From the NCBI RefSeq assembly GCF_045679555.1, contig NC_092091.1:74587580-74651579 (forward strand): a stretch of DNA of 64,000 bases, written 5' to 3'. Positions 1 to 11,282 of this stretch are shown one piece after another (position 1 is the first letter of the stretch; every line of letters starts with the position of its first letter). The translations under genes and the position numbers were made by a program. The stretch comes from Salvelinus alpinus. Its lineage: Eukaryota > Chordata > Actinopteri > Salmoniformes > Salmonidae. The notes under the pieces were generated by a model. The model had not been told where the DNA came from. It did no database searches and saw only the letters and a program-made list of their open reading frames with translations.

Positions 1-149
1 TTGTAGAAACATGTTTTCACTTTGTCATTATGGGGTATTGTGTGTAGATGGGTGAGTAAAAACATATATTTAATCCATTTTGAATTCAGGCTGTAACACA
101 ACAAAATGTGGAGTAAGTCAAAGGGTATGAATACTTTCTCAAGGCAATG
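1..149. mobile_element. Tc1/mariner-type terminal fragment at window edge
   Basis: The stretch reads like the end of a short Tc1-type element. The motif around 22-50 (cattatggggtattgtgtgt) and the terminal TACTTTC...AAGGCA recur in the complete short element at 41799-42000, whose ends are inverted repeats of TGCCTTCGGAAAGTA. Only one end lies in the window, so length and coding capacity are unknown. Confidence 0.6.
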
Positions 150-603
150 CAACTTATAAATGCCTCGTGAGCTTATTTCAACTGTCGTACCCCATCAGAA
201 CCAAAAATATAAACTTGTCATCGCTCTGTCTATGAATTTGAGAACAGTTACATTTCTCCAGGCCCGTTCAGCTCTTTGCCAAAACAGAGGCGAGATGTCC
301 GCTTTGTTATGGATTCTTTCAGGCATGAACTGGTATGTTCAGATTGAATTAAAACAACGTTTCATGGTGGTTATTGGGAGGGTGTGCGGAACAGTAACCA
401 TTGTTGTGTTTCAGGTGGCAGAGAGCCAGTAGTCAAACACTCACTGTTTGTTTAGGGCATAACCGTCTCTCATCACACAGACACTTCAGTTAAATGGAAC
501 CTTTGTGTGGGGCTTTTAACAATGTTGGTCAGGCATCTTGTTGACATTCATCCAAGGACACCTCGACTTGCATTACACACCCTCACTGTAGAAATATTTT
601 CTC
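150..603. other. No gene; 484-600 is an inverted copy of the macrosatellite spacer
   Basis: No splice-consistent or conserved coding frame is visible. About 484-600 is the reverse complement of the spacer that follows each minisatellite in the 18-36 kb array, and matches 45145-45270 in the same orientation. Confidence 0.6.
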
Positions 604-2030
604 ATGAAATCATGTGATTTCACATCTCCTGTCCCTGCCATTATCTATCCTGTCCCTGCCACCGGTCCCTCCTATCACCCCCCCTGTCTCTCCTATCACC
701 CCTCCTGTCCCACATATCACCCATCCAGTCTTACCTATCACCCCTCCCGTCTCTCCCTTCACCCCTCTAGTCTCTCCTATCACCCCTCCTGTCCCACATA
801 TCACCCATCCAGTCTTACCTATCACCCCTCTAGTCTCTCCTATCACCTCTCCTGTCTTTCCTATCATTCCTCTTGTCTCTCCTATCACCCCTCTCCCTAC
901 TCTCCTATCACCTCTCCCGTCCCTCCTATCACATCTCCTGTCCCTCCTATCACCCCTCCCGTCCCTCCTATCACCCCTCCCGTCCCTCCTATCACCCCTC
1001 CTGTCCCTCTCCCATCACCCTTCCTGTCTGTCCTATCACCGTTCCTGTCTCTCCTATCAACACTCCTGTCCCTCCTGTCTCTCATATTGTCTCTCCTATC
1101 GCCCCTCCTACCACTCCGGTCTCTCATATCATCCCTCTTACCACTCCTGTCTCTCCTATCACCACTCTCATCTCTCCTATCACCTCTACCGTCTTTCCTA
1201 TCACCTCTCCCTACTCTCTTATCACCTCTCCCATCCCTCCTATCACCCCTCCCGTACCTCCTATCACCCCTGCCCTCCATTCCTATCACCCCTCCCGTCC
1301 CTCCTATCACCCCTCCTGTCTCTCTCCCACCACTCTTCCTGTCTCTACTATCACTGGTCCTGTCTCTCCTGTCACTGTTCCTGTCTCTCCTATCAACACT
1401 CCTGTCCCTCCTGTCTCTCATGTTGTCTCTCGTATCACCGCTCCCATCTCTCCTATCACCCCTCTCGTCTATCACCCCTCCTACCCCTCTCGTCTCTACG
1501 AACACCCCTCTCATCTCTCCTATCGACACTCCTGTCCCTCCTGTCTCTCATATTGTCTCTCCTATCACCCCTACCGTCTCTCCTATCACCCCTACCGTCT
1601 CTCCTATCACCCATACCGTCCCTCCTATCACCCCTACCGTCTCTCCTATCACCCCTACCATCTCTCCTATCACCCCTACCGTCTCTCCTATCACCCCTAC
1701 CGTCTCTAATTTCACCCCTACCGTCTCTCCTATCACCCCTACCGTCTCTCCTATCACCCATACCGTCCCTCCTATCACCCCTACCGTCCCTCCTATCACC
1801 CCTCCTGTCTCTACTATCACCCCTACCGTCTCTCCTATCACCCATACCATCCCTCCTACCACCCTCCTGTCTCTCCTATCACCCCTACCGTCTCTCCTAT
1901 CACCCATACCGTCCCTCCTATCACCCCTCCTGTCTCTACTATCACACCTCCTGTCCCTTCTATCACCCCTCCTATCTCTCTCATCATCCCACCCATTTCT
2001 CTTTCCACCCCTCCTGTCCCTGCCTTAGGT
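604..2030. repeat. C-rich about 21-bp minisatellite (plus strand C-rich)
   Basis: Tandem units of about 21 bp built on CTCCTATCACCCCTCCTGTC with many variants. Because 21 is a multiple of three and the unit lacks stops, several frames on both strands stay open; these are not genes. The same unit on the opposite strand forms the arrays at 18165, 20815, 31970, 32950, 34570 and 35160, and in this orientation the one at 45285. Confidence 0.95.
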
Positions 2031-3171
2031 TTACATTCCTGAAAACAATAGCAGGATACTTTGCTCAAACCACTGCCAGTTCTTGTACTTAAAGATTAGT
2101 GTTCCATTGTGGTTAGACAAAATTATTACTAGATAATTGACAGTGTCAAACAGATCCTAGATCAGCACTTCTCCTCTGAGACGTGATAAACACGGGCCCT
2201 GAGTTGAGTCTGCTAATGCAGCACATTCTTTAGATTTGACATACAGTTTGCATATTCCACAACAACAACAGGGAAAGTGAAAGATGAAAAGAGGAACGTA
2301 TGGTGAAAGAAAAGGAGAAGTGGAAGAGTGGTCAGGATTATAAGGTCTCCTCCTGACACTCCACTGTGGTACCATGTGACTTATTTGAAGTCATATACAA
2401 TTTATTTTAAACAGATGATCTTTCTTGACCTACAGAAGGCCCCACAAGGCCTTACAATACGCTAGCTATTGACCCTACAAAAGGCTAACTAGCATCCCTA
2501 CAATAGGCTAGCTCGTGAGCCTACAATAGGCTAGCTAGCAACCCCACAACAGACTAGCCATATAGGGGCATTTTTTCTATCAGTGTGGATAGTTATTTTT
2601 ATTTTTTTTTGGTGGGAACTTCACACGTGTGCTTTTGCTTGTTCTTTGAGGTCTAGGCCAAGTTACTGTGAAAGCACTCTGTTAGGCCAATCCTCTGAAA
2701 AGGGCTAAGTCTCAATCAGTTATTTCTGGGATTCCTCGCATCCTATCTCCTCTCCTCTTTGTCAACCCTATTAGAAGAGAAGGTCAAGGTCCCTCCACTT
2801 GGAACATATTATCCAATGAGTTTTGTGAAGGGGGCAAGGAGAGAGGATGCGAGGACTGAAGGAAAGATTAATTGAGACAGAGCTAAGATCTCCACAGTTT
2901 CAGAGATTTAAAAGGGAAATTCAATTAAAACATAATATGATCGAATATGAAGGGGGAAGAAAAACTTCCACGTAGTGTATTATGACAGCAACAACAAACG
3001 GTATATTTAAAGTGTCTTAGTACAACAGAATATACACATACATACCAGTATCTATAGTCATTAACTCTCATTATCTTAGCACAACCGATTGCACATGACA
3101 TCTACCTACATGAACTATTACACAACTCTATAGCTCTACTCTATTCCACAGGAGGAGAGAAAGCTCAGATC
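2031..3171. other. No gene seen; contains a short about 28-bp tandem tract
   Basis: Non-coding. A degenerate four-copy tandem (core CTACAATAGGCTAGCT) lies at about 2434-2565. Positions 2040-2130 match 45645-45760, so this is the far flank of the minisatellite in both copies. Nothing else recognised. Confidence 0.55.
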
Positions 3172-3276
3172 CTTAGATCAGCCTTTCTTAAAGTATGGGT
3201 CGTGAAGTGTCAGAGTAAATGTATCATTATTTCATTGATTACTGGAATTGATTTGTCCAAGTACAACTGAGCTCAC

Positions 3277-3385
3277 TGTTCAGTGCGCTCTCTGCTTAGC
3301 AACTGTCTCTGCTTAGCAACGCTCTCTGCTTAGCAATGGTCTCTGCTTAGCAACGGTCTCTGCTTAGCAACGGTCTCTGCTCAGT
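3277..3385. repeat. Short tandem repeat, core TCTCTGCTTAGCAACG
   Basis: About six degenerate copies of a 17-18 bp unit inside the hAT element, upstream of its BED-finger relic. Confidence 0.8.
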
Positions 3386-3536
3386 TTAGCAGCTGCGCGT
3401 GTGGGAGATGCTCGTGTGTTTCGCGGGTTAGCGGACCCACAAGCTGCAGCGCTGTGGTTCAGCAGCAGATGATGCGCTGTCAGCCACTGACTTGTCATTC
3501 CCACTCGTCATCAAGTCCTGACTGAGCTCAATCGTC

Positions 3537-3704
3537 ATGAAACGCAAATACAGCCATGAGTTTCTCTCTCTTGGTTTCATACAATCTTTGAGGAATAACG
3601 AGGCGCGCCCACAATGTGTTTTGTGCGGGGAAGTGCTGAGTAATGAGTCTCTCAAAACGAACAAGTTAATATAATGACACGTCCTGACCAAACATCCACA
3701 GAAA
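3537..3704 (+). pseudogene. BED zinc-finger relic of a hAT/ZBED5-like transposase
   Basis: An ATG opens a 45-codon stretch beginning MKRKYSHEFL and containing the Cys-x2-Cys pair in PQCVLCGEVLSNESL. This resembles the N-terminal BED finger of ZBED5/hAT-5-type transposases, which bind the transposon ends. Two in-frame stops follow (3672-3677). The same frame then resumes with HVLTKHPQ, supplying the His pair of the finger. The catalytic hAT region is absent. Family call from motif recognition; decay seen directly. Confidence 0.6.
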
Positions 3705-3955
3705 TAAGGGAGTACTCTCTCATAGTAGTAGATGTGAGTTTCTCTTTCAAACAATCCCCTGGGCTTGTACACACCTAATAGTTAACGTTAGCCAAAGCAT
3801 GCTAGCTAGCTACTGATAGTGCAACCGTAAGTATCAATACAGATGAAGATGAAAAATGATCAGACCTACTGTACATCTTACTGTAGAAATTATTTGATCA
3901 TTTTTCATCTGTACTGTTAATTAGGGTTGCACTATCAAAAACAGAACCTGTGTTT

Positions 3956-3989
<34 letters not shown>

Positions 3990-4337
3990 ACTGTTAATCA
4001 TCTGTGTGATGTGATCGATCAGTTTATTCGCATTCAGAATTAAAATGATTTATTGTATTTTAACAGCAACAGTTCAAGCCTAGACAGATATGAGTGTTTT
4101 TAATGGAGAAAAATAAACATGAATAAATATTTATATGGGTATTGAAATTCATTGTTATCTGTTTTTGTTTATATTGAATTTGTTTTAGGCATAAGGGCAA
4201 TGAAATGTACCAATATTTACACATAGCTGTATATTTTCATAACCTTGGGTCCCAAATAACATAGAATTTCTAATTTGGGTCCAAGGCTGAAAAAGTTTAA
4301 GAACCCCTGCTTAGATACAGGGACAGAGTCAAAGGTG

Positions 4338-5163
4338 GCCCTCTGGTGGTTGTAGTACTAACTACAGGTACAGCTGTAGTGTTGGTGACAGAGACCTGGG
4401 TGGATGTAGTACTAACTACAGGTACAGCTGTAGTGTTGGTGACAGAGACCTGGGTGGATGTAGTACTAACTACAGGTACAGCTGTAGTGTTGGTGACAGA
4501 GACCTGGGTGGATGTAGTACTAACTACAGGTACAACTGTAGTGTTGGTGACAGAGACCTGGGTGGATGTAGTACTAACTACAGGTACAGTTATAGTGTAG
4601 TGACAGAGACCTGGGTGGATGTAGTACTAACTACAGGTACAGCTGTAGTGTTGCTGACAGAGACCTGGGTGGATGTAGTACTAACTACAGGTACAGCTGT
4701 AGTGTTGGTGACAGAGACCTGGGTGGCTGTAGTACTAACTACAGGTACAGCTCTAGTGTTGCTGACAGAGACCTGGGTGGATGTAGTACTAACTACAGGT
4801 ACAGCTGTAGTGTTGGTGACAGAGACCTGGGTGGATGTAGTACTAACTACAGGTACAGCTGTAGTGTTGGTGACAGAGACCTGGGTGGCTGTAGTACTAA
4901 CTACAGGTACAGCTGTAGTGTTGGTGACAGAGACCTGGGTGGCTGTAGTACTAACTACAGGTACAGCTGTAGTGTTGGTGACAGAGACCTGGGTGGATGT
5001 AGTACTAACTTCAGGTACATCTGTAGTGTTGGTGACAGAGACCTGGGTGGATGTAGTACTAACTACAGGTACAGCTGTAGTGTTGGTGACAGAGACCTGG
5101 GTGGATGTAGTACTAACTACAGGTACAGCTGTAGTGTTGGTGACAGAGACCTAGGTGGATGTA
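4338..5163. repeat. 54-bp minisatellite, about 15 copies
   Basis: Nearly identical 54-bp units containing GTAGTACTAACTACAGGTAC and GACAGAGACCTGGGTGG. Since 54 is divisible by three, an 18-residue repeat frame stays open (VDVVLTTGTAVVLVTETW) with one break near 4600. There is no flanking exon or conserved domain, so it is treated as non-coding. It starts directly outside the hAT element. Confidence 0.95.
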
Positions 5164-5749
5164 GAAGAAGCGTTTTGTACAGAAATGATCAAACTCAAGT
5201 TACAAATGCTGGTAAACACTAAAATACATTCAAATACAGTCAGAAAATAAATCGCAGCACCCCAAACCTCCAAACTACTTCCTGCAGAACCGGTTGATTG
5301 AGACTCAGCAGAAAAACAGACATCTCTAGTTTAAACTGACGGACTTAGATGTTTGTATTATGTTCATTAGATTCTGCGGGGCTGTATTACTAGTATTATG
5401 TCTACTGTAAAGGGGAGTCATGCTGTAGTTCAAGTCTTATGTAAAATACAGAAATACATGCTCTCATTCCGGAAAATATTACATTCTTGACTCTCAAAAT
5501 GTACAATATCCAAGTCAGTCTTTGTGGTTGTCACTAAGAGTCACAAGCAAAAACCTATGTTCATCCTGTAAGTAGTAAAGCTAAAGGACATTTCTGTACA
5601 TCCTGTCCTGTAAATTGTGAGAGGAGATAAGAGTTAATGTCTGGTGTTCTCTGTCTTGGCTGAAGAGCTTGGCTGCCCTCCAGTGTTACCAAGTAGAATG
5701 TCGTCTTTTTCCCCCTTCTTTTTCCAGCCAGGCTAACCTGCCAGTTAAT

Positions 5750-6520
5750 CGGCATGGCTGATCTATTAGGGCCGATTTTCAAGTTTTCATAACAATCGGT
5801 AATCTGTATTTTTGGACGACGATTATGGCCGATTATATTGCATTCCACGAGGAAACTGCGTGGCATGCTGACCACCTGTTACGCGAGTGCAGCAAGGAGC
5901 CAAGGTAAGTTGGAGGCTAGCAATAAAATAATTTTATACAAAACAATCGATCTTCACATAATCACTAGTTAACTACACATAGTTAATGATATTACTAGGT
6001 TAACTAGCTTGTCCTGCGTTTCATATAATCAATGCGGTAACTGTTAATTTATCATTGAATCACAGCCTACTTCGCCAAACGGGTGATGATTTAACAAAGG
6101 CGCATTCTCGAAAAAAACACAATCGTTGCATGAATGTACCTAACCATAAACATCTTTTGCTTTTCTTAAAATCAATACACAGAAGTATATTTTTTTAAGC
6201 CTGCATATTTAGTTAAAATAAATATATGTTAGCAGGCAATATTAACTAGGGAAATTGTGTCACTTCTCTTGTTTTCATTGCACGCAGAGTCAAAGTATAT
6301 GCAACAGTTTGGGCCGCCTGGCTCGTTGCGAACTAATTTGCCAGAATTTTACATAATTCTGACATAACATTGGAAGGTTGTGCAATGTAACAGCAATACT
6401 TAGATTTAGGGTTGCCACCCGTTCGATAAAATACAGATCTGTCCCGTATGTCACTGAAAGAATAAGCGTTTTGTTTTCGAAATGATAGTTTCCGGATTTG
6501 ACCATATTAATGAATTCTGC
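5750..6520. mobile_element. Salmonid interspersed repeat, probably hAT-like, fragment
   Basis: Sequence around GGGCCGATTTTCAAGTTTTC and downstream AT-rich text resembles a very common salmonid dispersed repeat, recognised from memory. It interrupts segment A relative to copy B. No coding frame survives and no terminal repeats could be fixed, so class is uncertain. Confidence 0.45.
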
Positions 6521-8081
6521 TTTGCCACTAAAATGATAATTAACACTGACGACTAAAGTATTGTGTTATTGTTGTTATTGTTATGATGACTAATAATAAT
6601 AACGGGGGGGGTGTAAAAAATGAACCCCAAAAAGTTATTCGAGGAACCATTAAAAGGGGTTCTTTGAAGAATTTAGAGTTTCCCCCACAGTTTCAATTTG
6701 AAGAACCCCTAAAAGATCTTCCAGGAACCCTTTTTTCGTGTAGAGCCATCTGGATGAGGTGGCAACCATTGGTTGATGCAATGCAACACCTAAGCATTTA
6801 GTTGGTCAGGAACTGGACCATGCTCCTCGCTGCATGATAAATGTAGCTTTCTAGTTAGTCAGGGCATTTCTTGTAAATCATGTTCTACAGCCTTGGAGCC
6901 ATTTGATCCTATATTTGCTATGCATGGATAAAAGACAACGGGCGCGTTTGAGTGGATCACTTCTGTCAAGTCGGCCTTTAAGTGTGTTGAATAATGGGGA
7001 TAAAAATGGTCCAACGTGGGCCTACATGACAACTGCATGACTTTACAAAAAACATGTGATCAAAGGTCATGGAGTTTTGACTGCAGTCACAGATGATCCA
7101 TTATACTGACCAGATAACCCAGTGGCTTTAACAATGGAAAGAAATGTCTTCAAAAATAGAAGGCAGTCAGGAGGCAAGCTCAGGTGGGACCATTCTAACC
7201 AATCAGAAGACAGACACACGTCTGAACAACAGGCACAACTCTGATATAAAATGTTTTTCTCAAAGTTACCAGGAGGTCACGTGTCCTACTTATATCAGTA
7301 CACTCCTAACAACCTAAGCATTACGAAACTCAAATAAGCCACAGGTAGCAAATACGCCTTTTTGTGAACCAAATTCAACACTCTTTCATTGACCTCCATA
7401 CAAACATTCCACGCTTGGTGAGTAAAAAACAAAAAAGCCACCTGCTGGTTTTGGGCGCAGTTATCCCTCTCTTTACCTCTTCTTCTCTGCTGCAGTCGAC
7501 TGCAAATTTGTGCTGTTGCTCTTCATCAACATCGTCTTGAAGCCAGCGCCTGCATTGTGGGAGGCTTCAATCATGTTGTGTTTTTATTCGACCCACCAAA
7601 CATGACCAAAGTGACTGAAACAGGAACCAACTTTGCCATGATTCATGTATACAGTGGATACGTACAAATGAACGTGATATTTGAGTCTCTTTCACCAGTT
7701 GATAGTACACTGTACACACATACAGTATATTTACAGTTTGTTAGTGTGTGATACATATGGAGATGTTTATTTCTACATTACAAAGACACCTTGTATGAAG
7801 AATGGAAACACTCGACTTTCCTCTGCAGTCGGTTACTTCAGCCTTACCCTCAAACAAGACCAACATAGAGAGGGACATGTAGAATAGCCTAGTAAACCCT
7901 TCTATCTACAGAAAGCTGTAGAGCTGGACAATACAGTGAACTGGTCCATACTGTAAATAAATAAAAATTACATTTGTACATGTGAATGAAATGTTCTTTC
8001 CACCCATTGAATCCTTTCCAAATATTGTTTCAAACAGAGGGTGCATGACTTACATAAACTATCACGTTATACTGTTCAAAT

Positions 8082-8263
8082 CAGAGGAGGCTGGTGGGAG
8101 GAGCTATAGGAGAACGGGCTCATTGTAATGGTTGAAATAGAATCAATGGAATGTTACCAAACACGTAAAACACATGAAAACAACGTGTTTAACCTTTTTC
8201 CATTGATTCCATTCCAGCCACTACAATGAGCCCGTACTCCTATAGCTCCTCCCATCAGCCTCC
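8082..8263. mobile_element. Palindromic MITE, copy A
   Basis: Begins CAGAGGAGGCTGGTGGGAGG and ends with its near reverse complement, forming a hairpin of two arms of about 80 bp. Copy B has the same element at the same place (40789-40955), so it was present before the duplication. Confidence 0.85.
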
Positions 8264-8367
8264 AGACAGACACACAGTAACACCTCCCTTCACTTCATCT
8301 TGCCCTAATCGTTCATTTCATCTCTCACACACACTCATATGCTCTCTCTCTCCTTTCTCTCTCATAG

Positions 8368-8450
8368 AACTGTCTGGTGCGCTGTGAGAATGGTGTGTTC
8401 ACTGCAGTAGTGGGAGACTTTAGTCTGGCAGAAAAGATTCCAGACTACAG
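8368..8450 (+). pseudogene. TESK exon, kinase subdomain VII
   Basis: Follows a pyrimidine-rich tract ending ATAG and translates as NCLVRCENGVFTAVVGDFSL then AEKIPDY. The DFG motif reads DFS, losing the glycine of the metal-binding loop. The exon ends CAG followed by GTTAGT at 8451, phase 2, and joins in frame to the exon at 10048. The final 15 bases of the exon are part of the 31-bp tandem unit. Confidence 0.85.
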
Positions 8451-9892
8451 GTTAGTACTGTGAGAAGATTCCAGACTACAGGTTAGTGCTGTGAGATGAT
8501 TCCAGACTACAGGTTAGTACTGTGAGAAGATTCCAGACTACAGGTTAGTGCTGTGAGATGATTCCAGACTACAGGTTAGTGCTGTGAGAAGATTCCAGAC
8601 TACAGGTTAGTGCTGTGAGAAGATTCCAGACTACAGGTTAGTGCTGTGAGAAGATTCCAGACTACAGGTTAGTGCTGTGAGATGATTCCAGACTACAGGT
8701 TAGTGCTGTGAGAAGATTCCAGACTACAGGTTAGTGGTGTGAGAAGATTCCAGACTACAGGTTAATGCTGTGAGAAGATTCCAGACTACAGGTTAGTGAT
8801 GTGAGAAGATTCCAGACTACAGGTTAATGCTGTGAGAAGATTCCAGACTACAGGTTAGTGCTGTGAGAAGATTCCAGACTACAGGTTAGTGCTGTGAGAA
8901 GATTCCAGACTACAGGTTAGTGGTGTGAGAAGATTCCAGACTACAGGTTAATGCTGTGAGAAGATTCCAGACTACAGGTTAGTGATGTGAGAAGATTCCA
9001 GACTACAGGTTAGTGCTGTGAGAAGATTCCAGACTACAGGTTAGTGCTGTGAGAAGATTCCAGACTACAGGTTAGTGCTGTGAGAAGATTCCAGACTACA
9101 GGTTAGTGCTGTGAGAAGATTCCAGACTACAGGTTAGTGCTGTGAGAAGATTTCAGACTACAGGTTAGTGCTGTGAGAAGATTCCAGACTACAGGTTAGT
9201 GCTGTGAGAAGATTCCAGACTACAGGTTAGTGCTGTGAGAAGATTCCAGACTACAGGTTAGTGCTGTGAGAAGATTCCAGACTACAGGTTAGTGCTGTGA
9301 GAAGATTCCAGACTACAGGTTAGTGCTGTGAGAAGATTCCAGACTACAGGTTAGTGCTGTGAGAAGGATCCAGACTACAGGTTAGTGCTGTAAGAAGATT
9401 CCAGACTACAGGTTAGTACTGTGAGAAGATTCCAGACTACAGGTTAGTGCTGTGAGAAGGATCCAGACTACAGGTTAGTGCTGTGAGAAGATTCCAGACT
9501 ACAGGTTAGTACTGTGAGAAGATTCCAGACTACAGGTTAGTGCTGTGAGAAGATTCCAGACTACAGGTTAGTGCTGTGAGAAGATTCCAGACTACAGGTT
9601 AGTGCTGTGAGAAGATTCCAGACTACAGGTTAGTACTGTGAGAAGATTCCAGACTACAGGTTAGTGCTGTGAGAAGATTCCAGACTACAGGTTAGTGCTG
9701 TGAGAAGATTCCAGACTACAGGTTAGTGCTGTGAGAAGATTCCAGACTACAGGTTAGTGCTGTGAGAAGATTCCAGACTACAGGTTAGTGCTGTGAGAAG
9801 ATTCCAGACTACAGGTTAGTGCTGTGAGAAGATTCCAGACTAAAGGTTAGTGCTGTGAGAAGATTCCAGACTACAGGTTAGTGCTGTGAGAA
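8436..9892 (+). repeat. 31-bp minisatellite made of an exon end plus its 5' splice site, about 47 copies
   Basis: Each unit holds the last 15 exon bases (GATTCCAGACTACAG) followed by 16 intron bases starting GTTAGT. The donor-like CAG/GTTAGT therefore recurs every 31 bp for about 1.46 kb. Copies are nearly identical; variants are mostly GCTG to ACTG and GATT to GGAT. It begins precisely in the TESK exon. Confidence 0.97.
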
Positions 9893-10047
9893 AGTTCTCC
9901 AGATTACAGGAAGACTATATGACTGTCTCCCCATATTCCCATCATGACTGCACATATAGCCTTAAATACATTGTACATTGTATTCTGTTTTTCTCTCCTG
10001 AAAAATCTATGTGTTCTATATTAATGTGTTATTTTCCTCTCCTCCAG

Positions 10048-10138
10048 TGACGGGGCTGGTCAGCAGACTCTGGCTGTGGTGGGCTCCCCCTACTGGATGG
10101 CCCCGGAGGTGCTGAGATGAGAGGTCTATGATGAAAAG
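10048..10138 (+). pseudogene. TESK exon, activation loop and APE motif, with premature stop
   Basis: Acceptor CTCCAG at 10042-10047. Reading in phase from the previous exon gives SDGAGQQTLAVVGSPYWMAP, then EVLR, then TGA at 10118-10120 where TESK kinases have Gly, then EVYDEK. The next bases are ATAATA, so the expected GT donor is missing. Confidence 0.85.
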
Positions 10139-10419
10139 ATAATAACAGTACTCTACTGTTTCCTGGCTGTTATCTCACTGGTCCCAGTGCATAATAAGAG
10201 GAAGCAAACATAGTAATGCAATACAGTAGTACTATGCTATAATGCAATCTGGAAGGTTAACTGTTCCATGTTCCTGCTGTGTTTTTCTGGATGTGTCTAG
10301 TGGGTCTTGCTAATATGTATGTTTCTAGCAAATGACCAGGCTCTTTCAAGGTGTATTATTGTGAATATGTCAAGTGAGATGTTATTGATCAGATGTGATT
10401 GGCTGACTCTGACCCCTAG

Positions 10420-10500
10420 GTGGATGTGTTTGCCTATGGAATCATCCTGTGTGAGATCATCGCCCGGATAGAGGCTGATCCGGACTTCCTACCTTCCTGA
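10420..10500 (+). pseudogene. TESK exon, kinase subdomain IX, truncated
   Basis: Acceptor CCCTAG, then VDVFAYGIILCEIIARIEAD and PDFLPS followed by TGA at 10498. TESK proteins continue after PDFLP with an RTEDFG-like stretch. Here the exon instead meets GCGCGCG and a long (CA)n, so the exon end and donor look lost. Confidence 0.8.
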
Positions 10501-10502
10501 GG

Positions 10503-10643
<141 letters not shown>

Positions 10644-11117
10644 CCCCAGTTGATGACAGGCACACAGTTAACCAATGTTTTTCCGTTTTACACGATCACA
10701 CAACCCTAAATCAAGGCTTTACTACTATCACACAACAAACGGACAGTGTATGAACAAACCCTTAACCCAACCCTTTCACCACCACTGCACAACCCCAGTA
10801 GGTCTACTGTCAAATAGCACCATAGAATATTTTTTTCCACTTTGACCCAGAAAAGAAGTACCGGTCCTTTCCCTTATTGAACATAATCACATGTAACTGC
10901 TGTGGAGGACTTGAGTATTGAATCAATGCAGTACATTGTAGAGGTTCCATTCTTGTTTTAATGTTTAATGAGTAGAACTCTATCACAGTGTGTGTCTCCA
11001 TTGAGTAAATACTGTGTAGAAATACAACAAGTATATATTTTTAACCTAGTCAGACAAACTAATTTACAGCTAGTCGGCTACATTAAAAGATGATGATGAT
11101 GGTTTTCTGTGCGTGCT

Positions 11118-11197
11118 AGACGTTGGCTGCCTTTGAGAACCTGGTCGGTGACTATCGGACACCATTCCTCAACCTTGCAGTCCTCTGCTCTAATTTA
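11118..11197 (+). pseudogene. TESK exon, kinase C-lobe, frameshifted
   Basis: One frame from 11123 reads LAAFENLVGDYRTPFLNLAV and LCSN, matching the TESK C-lobe segment that normally carries AFxxLVGDCPxxFLxLA. The preceding LD/V codons are out of frame by one base, and the conserved Cys-Pro pair reads Tyr-Arg. Confidence 0.65.
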
Positions 11198-11282
11198 AAA
11201 TACAATAACAGACAGACTGACAGACAGACAGACATAATTGCATGCATCCATGACTCTGTGTACATACTTACTGTAAGGAGAA

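Larger units (their letters stand above)
3179..4309 (+). mobile_element. Non-autonomous hAT-type DNA transposon
   Basis: The ends are imperfect inverted repeats: the left starts CAGCCTTTCTTAAAG and the right, read on the minus strand, starts CAGGGGTTCTTAAAC, the CAGGG-type ends usual for hAT elements. CTTAGAT lies immediately outside both ends (3172-3178 and 4310-4316), a seven-base match within an expected 8-bp target duplication. Inside is a BED-finger relic (3537) but no transposase core, so the element depended on a partner. Confidence 0.65.
5395..8263. repeat. Segmental duplication, copy A, proximal part
   Basis: Positions 5395-5745 and 6600-8263 match 37575-37920 and 38585-40955 in the same order and orientation with scattered substitutions. 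Copy A carries an extra interspersed repeat (5750-6520) that B lacks. Copy B carries a SINE and a solo LTR that A lacks. No exon could be assigned here, although 7490-7640 is well conserved between the copies (matching 40110-40290). Confidence 0.85.

Noticed and set aside
604-2092. Several overlapping open frames of 100-490 codons on both strands
   Set aside because: They are by-products of a stop-free 21-bp tandem unit; composition is repetitive (SPITPP, RRDRRGD) and no exon or domain is attached. The same holds for frames at 20731-21996, 31923-33521 and 34529-35582.
7490-7760. Upstream TESK exons in the conserved block shared by copies A and B
   Set aside because: Conservation is explained by the segmental duplication; none of the frames matched kinase N-lobe motifs such as the glycine loop or the VAIK lysine.
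8436-9892. CRISPR-like array
   Set aside because: Units are contiguous 31-mers with no unique spacers, in a vertebrate exon-intron junction; it is a minisatellite.
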